Source of the DNA: Thermophagus sp052400625
GTDB lineage: Bacteria > Bacteroidota > Bacteroidia > Bacteroidales > Marinilabiliaceae
DNA: 64,000 bases
Direction: 5' to 3' (one strand)
NCBI GenBank assembly: GCA_052400625.1
Contig: JBQTGH010000001.1
Shown: positions 10,979-21,262 of the stretch, piece by piece
Position numbering within the stretch: the first letter of the stretch is position 1
Layout: every line of letters starts with the position of its first letter
Notes under the pieces: model-generated
Seen by the model: the letters and a program-made list of their open reading frames with translations, nothing else
Databases searched by the model: none
What the model was told of the DNA's origin: nothing
Translations under genes and position numbers: made by a program

Positions 10979-12121
10979 CTATATTTTAATATATATGTGC
11001 CTTTTATGCAGCACCAAACCCAACATCCAACAAATTAACATATAAACGATTGCGGTTAGTAGTGAACCCAATGCACCAGGTGTTATAGTTTGAAAAATCC
11101 TTTCACTGACCCATTCAAATATATTTAACCCATTTCTAGCAGGAATCAGACATAAGGTGACAAAAAACAATTCGGAAAACAGGTAAATAAACAAAGAATT
11201 TTTGCCAAACACATCGAAAAACACAATTCCTTTTCTGATTTTCTTAATCTCAAGTATATATATCAGAACAGCCATAATCGATAAATCCAGGCCCACAGTG
11301 TAAAGCACGAAAGAACTTGTCCATAATTTTTTGCTAATTGGAAAAACTAAATTCCACCATACTGCCAATGCGGTCAATGCAAATCCAACCATTAAAAGTT
11401 TTGCAACGCCTTCAAAAGATTTGCCCTTCCGTTGTATAAATACTCCGGCCATATAGCCCATTACAACATTCACGATGGAAGGTAATGTGCTCAACAATCC
11501 TTCCGGATCAAAGGGGATACAATCTTTTTTATAAATATGCCCCAACCCCAAAATCGATAAATCAAACTTTGACGCGGCATTGGTAGCCATCTCATATTCC
11601 ACCCCGGGATCTCCAAAAAAATACAGAATACCCCAATAACCAAAAAGAATCCCAATACAAAAAATGATAACAGCTCTTTTGGATAGATAAAAGATAAGTA
11701 TTGATGCGAAAAAATAACAAAGAGCTATCCGCTGAAGCACTCCCATTATTCTGGTTTCAGAAATAGGCTTCAGAATCAAATCGCCACCTTCTCCAAGCTT
11801 AAAAAAAGGAAACCAATACATTAAGTATCCCAACAAAAAAATAACGATAGTTCTCTTAAGAATCTTAAGCCACAACCCCCTAGCTGTAGCAAGCTTCATT
11901 TTTCGCATGGAAAAACTCATTGAATTTCCCACTGCAAACAGAAAGGAAGGAAAAACCAAATCGGCCAAGGTAAATCCAATCCATGGAGCATGGATTAAAA
12001 ATCCATAAATTTCAGCTCCTGTTCCCGGGGTATTGACCAGAATCATTAAGGCTATAGTCAGCCCTCGAAACACATCCAACGAAAGAAAACGCTCCTGCTT
12101 GTTGATTATAATTCCCTCCAT
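10979..12121 (-). CDS. NagX/HGSNAT-type membrane acyltransferase (DUF5009 family)
   Basis: A 380-residue protein with about ten hydrophobic segments. The N-terminal signature LSLDVFRG, followed by HAPWIGFTLADLVFP, matches the family of human lysosomal heparan-alpha-glucosaminide N-acetyltransferase; His44 aligns with the histidine proposed as catalytic there (HASWNGLTVADLVFP). The family moves an acetyl group from cytosolic acetyl-CoA across the membrane to an amino sugar. The start codon lies one base after the GH89 stop, so translation is probably coupled. Together they mirror the lysosomal acetylate-then-hydrolyse steps for alpha-linked glucosamine. The substrate here is inferred. Several bacterial members have no proven reaction and may act as sugar transporters or other acylases. 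Confidence 0.82.
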   Translation of the reverse strand: MEGIIINKQERFLSLDVFRGLTIALMILVNTPGTGAEIYGFLIHAPWIGFTLADLVFPSFLFAVGNSMSFSMRKMKLATARGLWLKILKRTIVIFLLGYLMYWFPFFKLGEGGDLILKPISETRIMGVLQRIALCYFFASILIFYLSKRAVIIFCIGILFGYWGILYFFGDPGVEYEMATNAASKFDLSILGLGHIYKKDCIPFDPEGLLSTLPSIVNVVMGYMAGVFIQRKGKSFEGVAKLLMVGFALTALAVWWNLVFPISKKLWTSSFVLYTVGLDLSIMAVLIYILEIKKIRKGIVFFDVFGKNSLFIYLFSELFFVTLCLIPARNGLNIFEWVSERIFQTITPGALGSLLTAIVYMLICWMLGLVLHKRHIYIKI

Positions 12122-12122
12122 A

Positions 12123-14354
12123 TTAATAATTGTAATCTATTTGAGGTTGCATATTGGTTAAAGGAATTATCTTATCCCTATATTTCTTATACAATTCAAC
12201 AACTATTTCAGCTGAGTTACCCTGAGGATTAACGGGAAATTCTTTCTTTGACAACACCCATTGCCATTCCCATTGCTTTATATTTTCGTCGAAGTCATTT
12301 TGATCAAAATGCCCCCAATGAGTTCGAACCTGATCAAAAAACTGCTCCCATCGAGGTTTATAAAAATCACTTAACAGTCCGCTCCATTGGCGGTTACTAT
12401 ATTCGTGCAAACGGTTATTGGCGTCGCCCCATAATGTTATCAAATTACGGGCGTTTTGCTCATACAACTCTTTTTCTCCGGGCGTAAAACCGCACTTACG
12501 AGCATCGGCAAGCCATGGCCCCAGCAAAAAATCCTTACGGGTGCCCAGCAACCGATCCATATCATCAATCAGTGCAATAAACGCCTTACTATATTGTTCA
12601 AATTTGGCCTTATCATCATTTTTATAAGCCAGCGAAATCTGTTGTTGTAAGGGCAATGCATAATTGGCTAAAACCTGCCGGGTAACATCCACTAAATCGT
12701 ATAGAAATCCATCATATTGTTCACACCTAGCAATCGATCTGACAAACAAATCCCACGATGGCAGCAAATCTGCAGGTGCATAGTTTAATTTGGTACGGGC
12801 CCATCTTCTATATCCATCAAAAGTTGGTCGGGAAACAATAATGGATTCAGCCCCGTCTCTGATTGTTTTCCCATTATATACCGTTTGAACCAAGATATTC
12901 CATGCCTCCTCCAATTCCTGAGTGGTTGTTCCGTATCGGTTTTTAATGTACCTCTTTAACCATGCATCAAGATCAATCGGCGTATCGCGCCATGTATTGT
13001 CGGTCATTAATTCATATAAAACCGGATTCTGCTCAATGGCTTCCATGGTTAATCCAATCCCCTTCATTTGTCCGGAATTTTCATCACGTAAGGCTTTTGC
13101 AGGATTATGGGCCACATTCTCAATACGGCCGAACATACTTATATTTCCGCCAAAGTTGTGCAACATATTCCAGATCCAATGTTTCCCATAAAACGCTTCC
13201 GTTCTTTTCCAAACAGGTTCAATTTCTGCCGCTAAATCGAGAATGATCATCCGGTCATCAGGGATAGCACCAAGCAATCCTCTGATTTGTGGCGATTTCC
13301 AGAAATCGCGATGACTATAAAACAACCAACCCTGCATAACCCAGACAGCTTCCGGGTCGGCTGACGTCATACCTTCAAATATTTTCTTACTTAACTGTGA
13401 TAAATATTCTGGATCATCTGTAGGAGGTGCATTCTCATTAAAGGTGTCGGCCGAATAAAGATGATCCGTTCCGTAAACCTGCGTTTGCAGTTCAAGGAAT
13501 TTTCGGCCAATTTCAGCAAACAAGGGATCTTCAGCATCCAGAATAAACGTATCGTCAAAGCCGTTGCCCCAATTGGTTTTTTTGAGGTTTGCATCGGGAA
13601 AATACTTCTTAAAAGATGCAGGCACATGCCCCGTAAATGCAGGTAATACAGGTTTAATTCCCAATTCACGCTCACGTTGAACTATTTTTTGCTGTAGATC
13701 TCTATGACTTTCTTTCCAACTCTTTGGGAGAGGACCGCCCCAACCATCCAAATTTCCCATCCAAAACCAGGAAAAATAGGCCGGCCCACTAAAAAATGGA
13801 TCTAAATCCTCTTTTTTAAAGCCATATGATTGATACACCTGATTCCAGATATATTCCTGCCCGGTAATGGACAGCGACATATTTATTCCGTGCAAGGCCA
13901 TCCAGTCGATCTCTTTCTCCCAACGCTCCCAATCCCACCAACTCATGCTGTAATTAAAGGTACAATAATTAAGATAGTAACGGTATTCATAAGGACTTTC
14001 TTTACGAATCCTTGCCTCAATAACAGGTAGTTTTTCAGGCAAATTCAGATTCGTTCCGTTCCACGTTATCTGGCAATGACAATATTCTTTTAAATAATAA
14101 TACAACGCCGAGGCAATGGAAACGCCACTGTTTCCCCGCAATACAATTTGGTCTTTTTGAGAGGATATCTCGAACCAATCAAGTGTATCAGTGTCTTCTA
14201 TTTCAACAAGGAACTGGTCAGCATGCTCTGAAATAACGCGACGAATCAACTCATATGAAGATTTTTCATTCTCATCATGTTCTGGTTGAGTTGAGCAACC
14301 AACCAGAACATAACAGATAAAAAACATTATTAAATGATAAAATATTGATCTCAT
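12123..14354 (-). CDS. GH89 alpha-N-acetylglucosaminidase (NAGLU homologue), lipoprotein
   Basis: A 743-residue exo-glycosidase that removes terminal alpha-linked GlcNAc. A lipobox ends at Cys20 (LVGC). The N-terminal alpha/beta domain precedes the barrel, with RYYLNYCTFNYSMSWWDWER, the MALHGINM block, LPAFTGHVP and the ADTFNENAPP motif. Glu307 in FNEN and Glu438 in LTMEAIEQNP correspond to the two catalytic glutamates known in human NAGLU. The C-terminal third is helical, as in the family, and the length is normal for it. It sits in the alpha-mannosidase locus and is directly followed by the acyltransferase. Likely substrates are heparan-like ends or GlcNAc-alpha-1,4-Gal caps of mucin-type glycans. 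Confidence 0.95.
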   Translation of the reverse strand: MRSIFYHLIMFFICYVLVGCSTQPEHDENEKSSYELIRRVISEHADQFLVEIEDTDTLDWFEISSQKDQIVLRGNSGVSIASALYYYLKEYCHCQITWNGTNLNLPEKLPVIEARIRKESPYEYRYYLNYCTFNYSMSWWDWERWEKEIDWMALHGINMSLSITGQEYIWNQVYQSYGFKKEDLDPFFSGPAYFSWFWMGNLDGWGGPLPKSWKESHRDLQQKIVQRERELGIKPVLPAFTGHVPASFKKYFPDANLKKTNWGNGFDDTFILDAEDPLFAEIGRKFLELQTQVYGTDHLYSADTFNENAPPTDDPEYLSQLSKKIFEGMTSADPEAVWVMQGWLFYSHRDFWKSPQIRGLLGAIPDDRMIILDLAAEIEPVWKRTEAFYGKHWIWNMLHNFGGNISMFGRIENVAHNPAKALRDENSGQMKGIGLTMEAIEQNPVLYELMTDNTWRDTPIDLDAWLKRYIKNRYGTTTQELEEAWNILVQTVYNGKTIRDGAESIIVSRPTFDGYRRWARTKLNYAPADLLPSWDLFVRSIARCEQYDGFLYDLVDVTRQVLANYALPLQQQISLAYKNDDKAKFEQYSKAFIALIDDMDRLLGTRKDFLLGPWLADARKCGFTPGEKELYEQNARNLITLWGDANNRLHEYSNRQWSGLLSDFYKPRWEQFFDQVRTHWGHFDQNDFDENIKQWEWQWVLSKKEFPVNPQGNSAEIVVELYKKYRDKIIPLTNMQPQIDYNY

Positions 14355-14647
14355 TGGTTTCTCATTTTTCTATTAGATGAAGATTCAATCATATGATTTA
14401 CTACATCTTTTAGAACACAAGGTGTCGAAGAATCTTCTCCTTCAATTTTGATGCTTTCTAATTCCCTATTAGGAGCATCATCAAAAAAATATAACGCCCG
14501 TTATTTATCTTCCTCATGTATCAAATAATGTTTTTATACACTATTATTCGCCTACCAACCAAGCTCCCCGGCAACATTCCCCAAACACCCCATATCACAA
14601 ACAATATGAAAATTTAAAATCCATCCATCAGAATCATTTGCGGATTG
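14355..14647. other. Intergenic gap between GH92 and GH89
   Basis: About 290 bp of AT-rich DNA without an ORF of note, between two co-directional genes of the locus. No strong hairpin was seen. It may hold a secondary promoter for the GH89 gene. Confidence 0.4.
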
Positions 14648-16954
14648 CTACAACTCATTATCCGACAATGAAGGAGGCAACATTTCCTTGCCCCAATTGT
14701 CAGAAGGCTTTGGCCCCATATTAAGGATCAAAGTTCCTCCTTTTACGATTTCACTGTGCTCAATCCAGGATAGGTTATAGTCAATACCATTTAACTGCAC
14801 CGATTCAATAAATTTGTTTTGAGGTGAAAAATTCTTCGTCTGAATAATAAAATCCTTACCATTTTCTTGATGTATGGTGATTTTGCGGAAATATGGGGCG
14901 TTTATCAAGTAGTATGATTGACCGGCATTCGGATATAACCCGATCATATGAAAAGCCAGCCAGGACGACATGGCTCCGGAATCATCATTCCCGGGAATGC
15001 CACTCGGAGTACAATTGTAATTTTTATCGATAATAGCATGAATCCGCTCATTACTTAAATCGGGTCGTCCAATCCAGTGATACAGATTTGGACTTAAAAA
15101 AGATGGCTCATTTGCCACATTATACAGCCCCAAATCAAACAAAGTATTTAGCCGTTTCATAAAAGCCTCTTTTCCCCCTGACAACGCCACCAATTTCGCT
15201 ACATCATGAGGTACCGATAATGAATACTCCCACGAGTTAGCTTCATAGAAAAAGCCGCACCACCAACATACGCAAATAGGCCAATCTTGCATAACCGGAG
15301 TATAGCGGACATAACTTGTTCTTCCGTATTTTGTACCACACTGAATGCTGTCGACCCAATTTCCATTGGCATCTTTGGGCATAATAAAACCTCTGGAACC
15401 GTGATCTTCTATATCGCGCCAAAGATTTTGCCAATTATTCGCCTGTTTAATAAACCGCCAGTATTCACCTCTGCGTTTTATGTTTTTGGCAACAATAGCT
15501 AAGCAATAATCGTTATAGGCATATTCAAGAGTGCGGTTCCCCGCCCGGACAAAATCGGTGGAAACATATCCCAACCGGTTATAATCAGTCAGACCACCCC
15601 GACCCTCCTTCTCCTCATTGTTTCCGGGAGGGATAGTCGCATCTTTCAACATAGCATCCAACGCCAGTTTATAATTTATTCCTTCCAACCCCTTTACAAA
15701 AGCATCAGCAATAACCACCTCGCCATTTGAACCACCTTGTGTTCGTCCATTATGGTTTCCGCTACGTGCGTCTGGCATATATCCCTCGCGTTTATAGATC
15801 TCTAGCATACTATTAATAATATCTACCTGACGCGATGGCGTTAACAATGTAATTAAAGGGCTTGAAGAACGATATGTATCCCAAATGGCATAAAAATCAT
15901 CATAGTATGGTGCGTTATTTTCCCAAAGCGGGTTTTCGCCAGTCCGATCTACGGGCATGAGCATGGTATGATACAATCCTGTATACAACATTTTTTTCAG
16001 CTCATCCGGGGCATCCTCTTCCACTTCCAACCGCTTAAATATCGATTCCCATTTTTGCTGCACCTGTTCTAGGGTCCGGGAAAAATCCCAATGAGGTATT
16101 TCATGGTCAATATTAGCCCGTGCCTTTAATTCACTCAAAAAGGAAATACCCATTTTCATTTGCACATCATTCGTTTCTCCCGTAAAGGCCAGTATCGCAC
16201 CGGTTTTTGCCCCCGTGTCAATCTGAATTTTTTGGTCGGGATACAGGCGCTCTCCCTTCCAGGTGGAAAACTCTGTAAAAGGCTGATCAAATACGGCTGA
16301 AAAGTAAACAGTATATGCGCCACCATTATTCCATCCGCCACGAATACGACTGTAGCCACGAACCTCATAGTCGGAAACAATCTCAATTTCAGAACTTACA
16401 AATTGTTGTGCTTCCCGGGCCTCGGGGTTAGGAACTGACGGTTCTCCCAGAAACTTTCCTAAATCAATCTTTACAAATCGTTTTACGCCCTGCGGATAGG
16501 AGAAATGATAGAAAGCGGCCCTGTCAGAGGTCGTTATTTGCGTTTGGATATTCCATCTGCTAAGATTTACACTGTAGTAGCCAAGTTCTACTTGTTCTTC
16601 GTTTCTGTGTGATGTGGGCTCTAAGGTAATGGAGCCATCCTCAGACAAAAAGGGCATCACCGAAATATTTCCATACTTGGGTCCCCCTCCGGTGCCACTG
16701 ACATGAACCTGACTAAATCCATAAATTTCCTTATTGGGATCTGCAGAATAGCCACTATTTGATTTCACATCGTTATCGGGACCGGGTTTTATCATTCCGT
16801 AAGGAGCTGATGGTCCAATAAAAACATTTCCTAACCCCTCCGAGCCTATTAGTGGGTCAACAAACTTATAGTATTGTGCCTGAATAGGCATCAAAAAGAA
16901 TAGGAAGATCAATAATAAGTTCCAATTTTTTAGAAGTCTGTTTTTCACCATCAT
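14648..16954 (-). CDS. GH92 exo-alpha-mannosidase (first copy)
   Basis: A 768-residue secreted enzyme with a signal peptide (about residues 1-27, ending IQA). The N-terminal beta-sandwich opens with VDPLIGSEGLGNVFIGPSAP, and the alpha/alpha barrel carries DTYRSSSPL and, near residue 655, GNDDSGAMSSW. These are the family's calcium-binding and catalytic-region signatures. GH92 enzymes are Ca-dependent inverting alpha-mannosidases acting on N-glycans, O-mannosyl glycans or yeast mannan, with linkage specificity set by loops that cannot be judged here. It lies 149 bp downstream of the second GH92 gene in the same direction. Confidence 0.95.
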   Translation of the reverse strand: MMVKNRLLKNWNLLLIFLFFLMPIQAQYYKFVDPLIGSEGLGNVFIGPSAPYGMIKPGPDNDVKSNSGYSADPNKEIYGFSQVHVSGTGGGPKYGNISVMPFLSEDGSITLEPTSHRNEEQVELGYYSVNLSRWNIQTQITTSDRAAFYHFSYPQGVKRFVKIDLGKFLGEPSVPNPEAREAQQFVSSEIEIVSDYEVRGYSRIRGGWNNGGAYTVYFSAVFDQPFTEFSTWKGERLYPDQKIQIDTGAKTGAILAFTGETNDVQMKMGISFLSELKARANIDHEIPHWDFSRTLEQVQQKWESIFKRLEVEEDAPDELKKMLYTGLYHTMLMPVDRTGENPLWENNAPYYDDFYAIWDTYRSSSPLITLLTPSRQVDIINSMLEIYKREGYMPDARSGNHNGRTQGGSNGEVVIADAFVKGLEGINYKLALDAMLKDATIPPGNNEEKEGRGGLTDYNRLGYVSTDFVRAGNRTLEYAYNDYCLAIVAKNIKRRGEYWRFIKQANNWQNLWRDIEDHGSRGFIMPKDANGNWVDSIQCGTKYGRTSYVRYTPVMQDWPICVCWWCGFFYEANSWEYSLSVPHDVAKLVALSGGKEAFMKRLNTLFDLGLYNVANEPSFLSPNLYHWIGRPDLSNERIHAIIDKNYNCTPSGIPGNDDSGAMSSWLAFHMIGLYPNAGQSYYLINAPYFRKITIHQENGKDFIIQTKNFSPQNKFIESVQLNGIDYNLSWIEHSEIVKGGTLILNMGPKPSDNWGKEMLPPSLSDNEL

Positions 16955-17103
16955 GAATACATTTACTTATTTTAGATAATAAAAAAGATTGTTTGCAAAA
17001 ACGACCACAATACCCTACTGTTTTACCTTTTAGATGAGATGCCTGTCTCCAATATTCATACAAACACAATATATTTCCCTTCTGGCAGGTGAAGGCAATC
17101 ACT

Positions 17104-19425
17104 CTATTTAGTTGCCCATTGCTCATTGGGCGCTTTGCCCATATTCAGAATCAGCGTTCCACCTTTAACAATATCATTGTGCAAAACGTACCAATTTTGA
17201 AGTGCCTTACCATTCCACTGGGCTGATTGAATATATCTATTTTGATCTGAGTTATTTCTGACCTCTATCACTAATTTCTCCCCCGAATAATAACGAGGAT
17301 TGAGTTGAATGGTAATTCGATCAAAAACAGGACTCCCCAACTCCAAAATAGGTTCCAATGAACATCCCCCCTTCATTGAAAACAACCCCATTTTCATTAA
17401 CACTGCTAATGAACCCATCATTCCCTGATCTTCATCTCCATTGTAACCTTGATCGGGACTTAGGTCCTCATAAACCTCTTCGACAACCCTACGCGACCAA
17501 TATTGTGTTAACCATGGCTTACCCAGATAATTAAAGATGAAGGCTGTTTGAATAGATGGCTGATTGCCATAATTAATCGGTATTCGCACAAATTCGGGAT
17601 GCCTCTCTCTTTGATGGGAAGAACCGGCTGTAAAACCAAGTTTTTCAGCCTCCACAAAAGACTGGTTTAATAGAAAGGATACGGCTTCATCTCCACCCAT
17701 CAACTGACTCAGACCCTCAATATCATGCGGCACAAACCAAGTATTTTGAGCCCCATTGGCTTCAATAAAACCATTTTCATATTGATAGGGATCAAAATCT
17801 GCTTTCCACTGGCCTTCTTTATTCTTTGGCCGCATCCAACCACTGATTGAATCAAATAAATTTTTATAGTTGTAACTCCTCCCTAGAAAGTACCGGAAAT
17901 CATCCGTTTTATTCATTTTTTTTGCCAGCTGCGCCAAGGCCCAATCCTGATATGCATATTCTAACGTTTGACTAGCCCCATCCTGATGAGATCCATAAAT
18001 AACATCTGAAAGCGGATAAGGAACATATCCTTTTTCCATATAGTATAACAATCCTCCTCCAATATTGGTATTATGTTCATAGCCAATTTTCTCCATAATA
18101 CCGCCTGGCATTTGATTTTTTCTAAGTGCCTGATAAATATTTTCCAAGTCATCTTTGACGATCCCTTTCTGAATGGCACTGATAATAAATGGGTTTGACG
18201 ACGCTCCCGTCATGACATAGGTATAATTACCTCCCGAAGGCCCCCGAGGAATCAATCCCCCATCACGGTAATACTGCATCAGGGATTGAACAAATTCATC
18301 CATCATTTCAGGATAAACCAACCCCCAAAGTGTATTGAGGGTCCACTGAGCTCCCCAAAACGAATCGGAATTATAATGATTAAACAATGGCTCTCCTTTA
18401 TCATTAAGAGGAAGTTGTCCTATTCTGAATTCGTCACCAAAATTGTCGGGATAAGCTCCATTGACATCACTAATAATGCGTCTTCCTTGTAATGCATGCC
18501 ATAAGTCGGTATAAAAACGTTGTTGTTCTTCTTCGGTTCCTCCTTCTATTTCAATTCGGGATAGTACAGCATCCCATTCATGGACCGATTCATTAACAAC
18601 ACGATAAAACTCCCATCCGGATAATTCCTCTTTCATATTTATCTCTGCATTTTCAACAGAGGTATAAGATATTGCCAATTTCACCTTCAAGGGTTTACTC
18701 AATTGATTTTCAAAATAAACCACATAATTACCGGTTGACGGATCTCGCTCAATGTCTTCAATCGGGGAATTAAATTGGGCCGCAAAATAGACTGTACAGG
18801 GTTTTGGCCGGCGGAATGTGGGCAGATTGGTTACCTGCCCGGTTATTAAGGTTGGCTCCTGTGCTTTAATAATTCCATTATTCATAAAGCTGGGCCCCAA
18901 TTGTCCATTCAGATTAAAAAGCAAAGCGATTTTTCCATCACTTGTGTAACGATGAAAACCTACTCGTTTCGTGGAAGTAAGCTCGGCTTTGATTTGATAT
19001 CTATCCAAAAAAAGCTGATGATAACCCGGAAATACCTGTTCTGTTTGATGATTAAAGCTGGAATAATAATCATGAAACATTGATCTCTTATCAATTAAAT
19101 CCGGGTTTATAGGCATTATTGATGGACCAGCCAACTGCCACGCATGAATATGACTAAACCCCTTTACAGTATCACTGTCATATTTATACCCACTTTCCCA
19201 GGCGCCATCAATTTCCGTATCAGGACTTAAATTAACCATCCCAAAGGGGCGCGATGCAGAAGAAAAAAAGAACCACCGGGAATGGTTCGTTCCTAATAGA
19301 GGATATACTTTCTTGGCATATATACTGTCCGAAATTCCTCCGTCATTGTTCACCTCACAGGATAGCCCCAGAGAAAGAAAAAACAGACTCCCCATTATCC
19401 TGAAGAAAGATCGTTGTATGACCAT
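17104..19425 (-). CDS. GH92 alpha-mannosidase-like lipoprotein (second copy)
   Basis: The reading frame is open to 19506, but the methionine at 19425 gives a proper lipoprotein signal (MVIQRSFFRI to GLSC), so that start is chosen (773 residues). The GH92 fold is clear: YPLLGTNHSRWFFFSSASRP at the start and RGPSGGNY in the barrel. The loop near residue 660 reads NGDEDQGMMGS rather than the GNDDSG.M of the first copy. The two copies are distant paralogues and probably differ in linkage preference. A 10-bp stem hairpin lies between the upstream susD gene and this gene. Confidence 0.92.
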   Translation of the reverse strand: MVIQRSFFRIMGSLFFLSLGLSCEVNNDGGISDSIYAKKVYPLLGTNHSRWFFFSSASRPFGMVNLSPDTEIDGAWESGYKYDSDTVKGFSHIHAWQLAGPSIMPINPDLIDKRSMFHDYYSSFNHQTEQVFPGYHQLFLDRYQIKAELTSTKRVGFHRYTSDGKIALLFNLNGQLGPSFMNNGIIKAQEPTLITGQVTNLPTFRRPKPCTVYFAAQFNSPIEDIERDPSTGNYVVYFENQLSKPLKVKLAISYTSVENAEINMKEELSGWEFYRVVNESVHEWDAVLSRIEIEGGTEEEQQRFYTDLWHALQGRRIISDVNGAYPDNFGDEFRIGQLPLNDKGEPLFNHYNSDSFWGAQWTLNTLWGLVYPEMMDEFVQSLMQYYRDGGLIPRGPSGGNYTYVMTGASSNPFIISAIQKGIVKDDLENIYQALRKNQMPGGIMEKIGYEHNTNIGGGLLYYMEKGYVPYPLSDVIYGSHQDGASQTLEYAYQDWALAQLAKKMNKTDDFRYFLGRSYNYKNLFDSISGWMRPKNKEGQWKADFDPYQYENGFIEANGAQNTWFVPHDIEGLSQLMGGDEAVSFLLNQSFVEAEKLGFTAGSSHQRERHPEFVRIPINYGNQPSIQTAFIFNYLGKPWLTQYWSRRVVEEVYEDLSPDQGYNGDEDQGMMGSLAVLMKMGLFSMKGGCSLEPILELGSPVFDRITIQLNPRYYSGEKLVIEVRNNSDQNRYIQSAQWNGKALQNWYVLHNDIVKGGTLILNMGKAPNEQWATK

Positions 19426-19581
19426 TAGCAATATGAAATATTGATTATTATTGAAATTAATGAGAGACAGAAAAATACATCCCCATTTCCAAAACCGAAC
19501 AGGCATCAGTTCTGAGGCATTGATACGTCAACCTAAATTATTCTGCCCACCTAAAAGGCACTAAAAACAAACGAAATAAGA

Positions 19582-19607
19582 GGAGGAGGTTTTTTGCAAC
19601 CTCCTCC
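19582..19607 (-). terminator. Strong hairpin after susD, candidate terminator or processing site
   Basis: A perfect 10-bp stem (GGAGGAGGTT paired with AACCTCCTCC) with a 6-base loop, 21 bases past the susD stop on the minus strand. It is followed by a moderately T-rich stretch. In this position it can lower read-through so that susCD is expressed above the enzyme genes, or protect the susCD mRNA 3' end. Confidence 0.65.
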
Positions 19608-19627
19608 ATCTACTAAGAAGTATGAAG

Positions 19628-21250
19628 TTAATAACCTTCATTTTGAGACCAATTGGTATTCTCATTCAAAACATAAGTTGGAATGGGGAATATTCGTTTC
19701 GTAAAATCACTCTTGGCTGTTGGATTGATGGTATTTTTAAAACCCCAGTCATCCTCAAACCTTCCAAAGCGAATTAAGTCATTGCGTCTCCAGTTTTCAT
19801 CAAAAAACTCACGACCTCGTTCATCAAGCAAATCATCTAATGTTGGATCCGAATCAATGGTTGGCGCATTGACATACGAGCGTATCTGATTAAACAATCC
19901 CATCGGGGTATCTCCATTGGTGGCAGCTGCACCACGAAGAATAGCTTCACATTTTGTCAGCAAAATATCGGCATAACGAAAGATCGGAACATCATTGTCT
20001 TGACAGCGACTATACAACCCAAAATCATTGGGATCCATAATGAATTTATTAAAGCGATATCCTTGCGACCACCCGGTTACATTAGATCCTACATTCAGAT
20101 TCTCATCGACTACTGTCAGTGTAATATCCTTGGTTAAAACAACTTGTTCTCCCTTATATTCAAACGGAATGGATGTAACCTGATAGGTAGAAGGATCATA
20201 CTGATACAAGGCTCCTTTAAATAGGGCCTGATTCCTGCGATCTCCTTCCAAGCTAAATAAATCGGCAAATTCGGGATTCATGGCGAAATTACCGGCACAT
20301 GACTTAGCGAGCTTCATCCCATAAAGTCCTGGACCACCATCTCCATCCGAATCACCCTTACGCCAGGTACGGAAACGACCATAGGTCAACCCATCTTTAT
20401 TGGCTGCGGTATAAGGCATCACATAAATAAAATCTTTAATATGCGGCCCATTCGTTGGATAAAACTTTTCAAGAAAATCATCGCTCAGATCAAAAATTCC
20501 ACTTTGAATAATGTCGTCACATACAGCCACGCAGTCATCCAGTTTTTCGTTATTAGCAGTAGCCGACCAACTTGCGCTGGTTACATCCTGAGTATAAACA
20601 TTCCAATTGATATACAACTTTGCAAGCAGAGCATCCACCATCCAACGTGTCGGTTTGCCATAAGTCGACGCATCAACAGCGGTGGCCATGTCATCTCGAA
20701 CCGCCAATAATTCATCTTCAATCCACTGTGCAACTTCTGCGCGCGGTTTACGTGCTAATAACTCATCTTCTTCCAGAATATGATCCAAAATAGGAACATC
20801 GCCATAACTGTCCATCAGAATGAAATGATAAAAAGCACGGATTGCTCGTACCGGGGCGGATATCACGGCTTCTTCACCCCCAAAATCCACAATCACCCGG
20901 TTACACTTGGTAATCCCGCTGGCCAAATCACTCCAATATCCCAGACAGGCATCATCCGCCTTAAAGTTATGTAAACTTGGATGGGCATAATTCCCGGAAT
21001 CGTAATAGTCTCCATCATAACTTACCCCCATACACTCATCTGAAGAAAGGGTCATAGCCTCGTTGTATCGACGACCCAACACACCGCGAAAAGCATAATA
21101 AACATCCGAGGTTTTTGCTTCAATTGCTATCTCGGAATCCGGATAAGAAGTATACAGAGATTTTACTTCCACATCCAAATCGGTACAATTACTAGTAGCC
21201 AAAGCTATTATCGCAGTTGATATAACCAGTTTAATATTCATTTTTTTCAT
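19628..21250 (-). CDS. SusD/RagB-family outer-membrane glycan-binding lipoprotein
   Basis: A 540-residue lipoprotein (signal to ALATSNC, Cys22) with the SusD-like N-terminal tetratricopeptide-type region (AIRAFYHFILMDSYGDVPI and DDLLDERGREFFDENWRRND near the C-terminus). SusD proteins form the lid over their SusC partner and capture oligosaccharides at the cell surface. It starts 12 bp after its susC partner. The RYADILLTKCEAILRG helix, typical of the family, is present. Specificity is inferred from neighbours: alpha-mannose and alpha-GlcNAc containing glycans. Confidence 0.95.
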   Translation of the reverse strand: MKKMNIKLVISTAIIALATSNCTDLDVEVKSLYTSYPDSEIAIEAKTSDVYYAFRGVLGRRYNEAMTLSSDECMGVSYDGDYYDSGNYAHPSLHNFKADDACLGYWSDLASGITKCNRVIVDFGGEEAVISAPVRAIRAFYHFILMDSYGDVPILDHILEEDELLARKPRAEVAQWIEDELLAVRDDMATAVDASTYGKPTRWMVDALLAKLYINWNVYTQDVTSASWSATANNEKLDDCVAVCDDIIQSGIFDLSDDFLEKFYPTNGPHIKDFIYVMPYTAANKDGLTYGRFRTWRKGDSDGDGGPGLYGMKLAKSCAGNFAMNPEFADLFSLEGDRRNQALFKGALYQYDPSTYQVTSIPFEYKGEQVVLTKDITLTVVDENLNVGSNVTGWSQGYRFNKFIMDPNDFGLYSRCQDNDVPIFRYADILLTKCEAILRGAAATNGDTPMGLFNQIRSYVNAPTIDSDPTLDDLLDERGREFFDENWRRNDLIRFGRFEDDWGFKNTINPTAKSDFTKRIFPIPTYVLNENTNWSQNEGY

Positions 21251-21262
21251 AGAATCCTAAAT

